Origin: Bacteriovoracaceae bacterium UBA7317
GTDB lineage: Bacteria; Bdellovibrionota; Bacteriovoracia; Bacteriovoracales; Bacteriovoracaceae
Reading direction: 5' to 3'
NCBI GenBank assembly: GCA_002474345.1
Contig: DKQD01000156.1
Coordinates: forward strand, 1-15,561
Length of the DNA stretch: 15,561 nucleotides
This document shows, in pieces, positions 13,501 through 15,561 of the stretch (its first letter is position 1; every line of letters begins with the position of its first letter). The notes under the pieces were generated by a model. It did not search any database. It was not told where the DNA came from and saw only the letters and a list, made by a program, of their open reading frames with translations. The translations under genes were made by a program, and so were the position numbers.

Positions 13501-14976
13501 ATGCTAAAAAAGAAAATGTTTATAGGTGGGGAGTGGGTTGAGGCCCTCTCAGGTGAAAAGAGGTCCATTGAGAACCCTTATGATGCCAGTCTGGTGGCCG
13601 AAGTTTCTGAGGGAAGCCGAGAGGATGCCAAAAAGGCCATCTCTGAAGCGAGGAAGGCCTTTGATGGAGGCTGGGGGCAAACCGGTAGGAAAGAAAGGCA
13701 GGGCCTACTTTTAAAGCTGGCAGAACTCATCAAAAGGGACAAGGAGGAATTGGCCAACCTCGAGTCATTGAATACCGGCAAAACTATGGAAGAAAGCCGT
13801 TGGGACATGGATGACATCTACAATATATTCAAATTCTACGCCAAACTCCTAGATAACGACTTTACCGAGAAGGTCCAGTCACCAATACCTGATTCCACCA
13901 GCATTGTGGTCAAAGAGCCCATAGGGGTTTGTGGCCAGATATCTCCTTGGAACTACCCGCTACTTCAGGCGAGCTGGAAAATGGCGCCTGCCCTTGCCGC
14001 TGGATGCACGATCATTATGAAGCCCAGTGAACTGACTCCCCTGACAACCGTAAAAGTCACCGAGCTAGCGGTTGAAGCTGGCTATCCACCTGGGGTGGTT
14101 AATTTGGTTCTTGGTCCTGGCCACACGGTAGGGGCCGAGATGGCAGAAAACCATGACGTTGATCTCATTAGTTTTACTGGGGGTAGTTTAACCGGTCGAA
14201 AAATTATGAATGCGGCCTCTGGAAATATTAAAAAAGTGGCCTTAGAGCTTGGGGGGAAGAACCCTCACCTGATATTTGATGACTGTGACTTTGAGACAGC
14301 TGTAGATTACGCCTTAAATGGGGTCTTTTTTCATGCAGGGCAAATCTGCTCTGCTGGGACTAGGCTTATGGTCCAAAAATCAATTTCAGGCCCTTTTATT
14401 AAGGCCCTGAAGTCCAAAATGGAAAAGATTAAACTTGGGAATGGTTTTGATGAGGGAACCGAGATGGGGCCTGTTATTTCAAAGGAACACCTCTCAAAGA
14501 TTGAGTCTTATATAGAAGTGGCCAAAAATGAAGGGGCCAAGCTTTTAGTTGGTGGAGAAAGGCCAAAAGATGAAGCCTTGAGGAAAGGACACTTTATTCT
14601 TCCCACTCTTTTCACAGATTGCGATAGCTCGATGCGGATTGTTCAGGAAGAAGTTTTTGGGCCCCTGATTACAGTCGAGACATTTGAAACTGAAGAAGAG
14701 GCCGTCACTAAGGCAAACGATACCATTTATGGACTTTCTGCCGGGTTTTGGACAAATGATTTGGAAAGAATTGAAAGGGTAAAAAAGGCACTTCGGTTTG
14801 GAACAGTTTGGGTCAATGACTTTAATACTTACTTTACTGAAGCTCCTTGGGGTGGTTACAAGCAGTCAGGAGTTGGGAGAGAGTTAGGTCACTTAGGTCT
14901 TGAAGAGTATCAGGAAACGAAACATATATTTCAAAATCACAAACCGGCCCCGTTTAATTGGTTTGGAAAGGACTAA
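13501..14976 (+). CDS. betB: Aldehyde dehydrogenase, betaine-aldehyde type
   Basis: It is full length at 491 aa. ALDH-superfamily residues are all visible: Asn151 in SPWNYP, Lys174 in KPSE, the GGSLTG NAD loop (227-232), general base Glu249 in LELGGK, nucleophile Cys283 in GQICSAG, and EEVFGP (383-388). The sequence is closest to the betaine-aldehyde/aminoaldehyde dehydrogenase group, which oxidises betaine aldehyde to glycine betaine, an osmoprotectant, with NAD. The exact substrate cannot be fixed from sequence alone and no choline dehydrogenase gene is near, hence caution with the symbol. GAGG (13492-13495) precedes ATG 13501. GC content is clearly higher than to the left (13561-13620: 32 of 60). 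A small RiPP-leader-like gene follows 30 bp downstream. Confidence 0.9.
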   Translation: MLKKKMFIGGEWVEALSGEKRSIENPYDASLVAEVSEGSREDAKKAISEARKAFDGGWGQTGRKERQGLLLKLAELIKRDKEELANLESLNTGKTMEESRWDMDDIYNIFKFYAKLLDNDFTEKVQSPIPDSTSIVVKEPIGVCGQISPWNYPLLQASWKMAPALAAGCTIIMKPSELTPLTTVKVTELAVEAGYPPGVVNLVLGPGHTVGAEMAENHDVDLISFTGGSLTGRKIMNAASGNIKKVALELGGKNPHLIFDDCDFETAVDYALNGVFFHAGQICSAGTRLMVQKSISGPFIKALKSKMEKIKLGNGFDEGTEMGPVISKEHLSKIESYIEVAKNEGAKLLVGGERPKDEALRKGHFILPTLFTDCDSSMRIVQEEVFGPLITVETFETEEEAVTKANDTIYGLSAGFWTNDLERIERVKKALRFGTVWVNDFNTYFTEAPWGGYKQSGVGRELGHLGLEEYQETKHIFQNHKPAPFNWFGKD

Positions 14977-15006
14977 ACCAATAATAGAGGACCATGGAGT
15001 CTAATT

Positions 15007-15255
15007 ATGGCAGTCAAGGATGTAAAAAAGGTCCTAGATAGGGCCCATGAAGACCAAGATTTTCACGACCTATTGTTAAAAAACCCAGATGAGGCTTTGA
15101 AAGACTATTCCTTGACTGAAAAGGAGAGGGAGAGGTTTAAGACAGTTACCAGCGAAAAGCTTTCATCCTATAAATTGAAGCTTGATAAAAGGTACTCCCT
15201 TGATGGTTCTGAAAGTGACGAAGATGATTGGTGGGCAGAGTCTGTGACGGATTGA
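15007..15255 (+). CDS. Small protein resembling NHLP/Nif11-type RiPP leaders (82 aa)
   Basis: Residues 4-60 (pattern KKVLDRAHEDQDFHDLLLKN, then PDEALKDYSLTEKERERF) follow the layout of the NHLP-clan small proteins I know as Os1348 or Franean1_4349 families: a helix, D-x-x-F-x-x-x-L-L-x-x-P-x-x-A-L, then Y-x-L-T-x-x-E-R. Those are suspected precursors of ribosomally made modified peptides. The tail (GSESDEDDWWAESVTD) is acidic and ends with two Trp and Ser/Thr residues, a plausible modified or binding region. GGAG at 14996-14999 gives a good start. It lies 30 bp after the aldehyde dehydrogenase gene and is probably co-transcribed. No maturation enzyme is in view, so a non-peptide role is also possible. 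Confidence 0.7.
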   Translation: MAVKDVKKVLDRAHEDQDFHDLLLKNPDEALKDYSLTEKERERFKTVTSEKLSSYKLKLDKRYSLDGSESDEDDWWAESVTD

Positions 15256-15272
15256 ACCACAAATATAGACCT

Positions 15273-15561
15273 CTATCTTTTCTTTTGAACGCTAAGCACA
15301 GCGCAAGAGCTGTTTGTCATTAGCACGTCGTCAAGAGAGCCCTGAATAATTTTGTTCCAAAGGGAGTGTCTTCCAGCGGAGAAGACCATGAGGTCATATT
15401 CACTAGTAAGTTGAATGGTTCTTTTTATGATATTTTCACCTGGATCACACTTGACCATGTGGATGTAAACATGGGGAGCTTCAGAGACAACCTTTTCTTT
15501 TATTTTCTTTTTTAGTTCTTTCAAGTCTTCCTGCTTAGTATGCGAAGGAAAAATTTGAATG
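15273..15561 (-). CDS. UspA-like C-terminal domain, cut by the window edge
   Basis: On the minus strand the frame is open from the right edge (IQIFPSHTKQEDLKELKKKI) to TGA/TAA-type stop at 15273, giving about 95 residues. The internal TTG near 15524 is unlikely to be the start since coding continues upstream without a stop. YDLMVFSAGRHSLWNKIIQG followed by SLDDVLMTNSSCAVLSVQ matches the end of universal stress protein domains (D-L-hydrophobic-V-x-G...G-S...S-x-C-x-V-L-V). It could be a stand-alone Usp or the tail of a transporter that ends with a Usp domain. It is convergent with the 82-aa gene, 17 bp apart. Confidence 0.65.
   Translation of the reverse strand, partial: IQIFPSHTKQEDLKELKKKIKEKVVSEAPHVYIHMVKCDPGENIIKRTIQLTSEYDLMVFSAGRHSLWNKIIQGSLDDVLMTNSSCAVLSVQKKR

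Noticed and set aside
13526..13817. Open frames inside the aldehyde dehydrogenase gene on both strands
   Set aside because: They are shadows of a gene with all catalytic residues intact; the GC-rich codons simply lack stops in other frames.

Overview
The window reads as chromosomal DNA of a low-GC Gram-negative bacterium. Clear Shine-Dalgarno sites are common, starts include GTG and TTG, and there is a Sec-type signal peptide, a membrane-anchored hydrolase and a photolyase-like flavoprotein. The overall style suggests a marine, predatory-type lineage such as Bdellovibrionota/Bacteriovoracales. That placement is an inference from style only: there is no rRNA or other marker gene here.

Left part (1-7345) is very AT-rich and sparsely coding. 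It holds short orphan genes on both strands (65, 169, 105, 78 and about 160 aa), a possible broken gene (181-354), long gene-poor gaps with several strong hairpins, a photolyase/cryptochrome-related gene (2985-4481, minus) and three DoxX-like membrane proteins. Two of those (6379-6726 minus and 6779-7114 plus) are a divergent pair of paralogues. The mix of orphans, paralogues, remnants and hairpins looks like an accessory region.

Right part (7346-15561) is denser and richer in GC, most clearly from 13501 on. A minus-strand run holds a secreted 740-aa protein (thioredoxin-like CxxC domain, clan-CD cysteine-peptidase-like His/Cys pair, EF-hand loop), a membrane-anchored metallo-beta-lactamase-fold hydrolase, a 42-aa one-helix peptide and an HI0933/PP4765-type flavoprotein overlapping it. 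Divergent from the protease gene is a 168-aa one-helix protein. The 113-bp gap between them carries an inverted repeat that straddles the likely protease promoter. A PQ-loop (SemiSWEET-sized) protein follows, tail-to-tail. Next come a betaine-aldehyde-type aldehyde dehydrogenase and, 30 bp downstream, an 82-aa protein resembling the NHLP/Nif11-type RiPP leader families. A UspA-like C-terminal domain runs off the right edge.

The most unusual items are: (1) the thioredoxin/clan-CD peptidase/EF-hand secreted protein with its operator-like promoter; (2) the RiPP-leader-like protein beside the aldehyde dehydrogenase; (3) a photolyase-family protein lacking the cysteines that bind the Fe-S cluster in its best-known relatives; (4) an RNA-like element at 2871-2947 whose segments can pair in two mutually exclusive ways. 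There is no CRISPR array, rRNA, tRNA or recognisable transposase.
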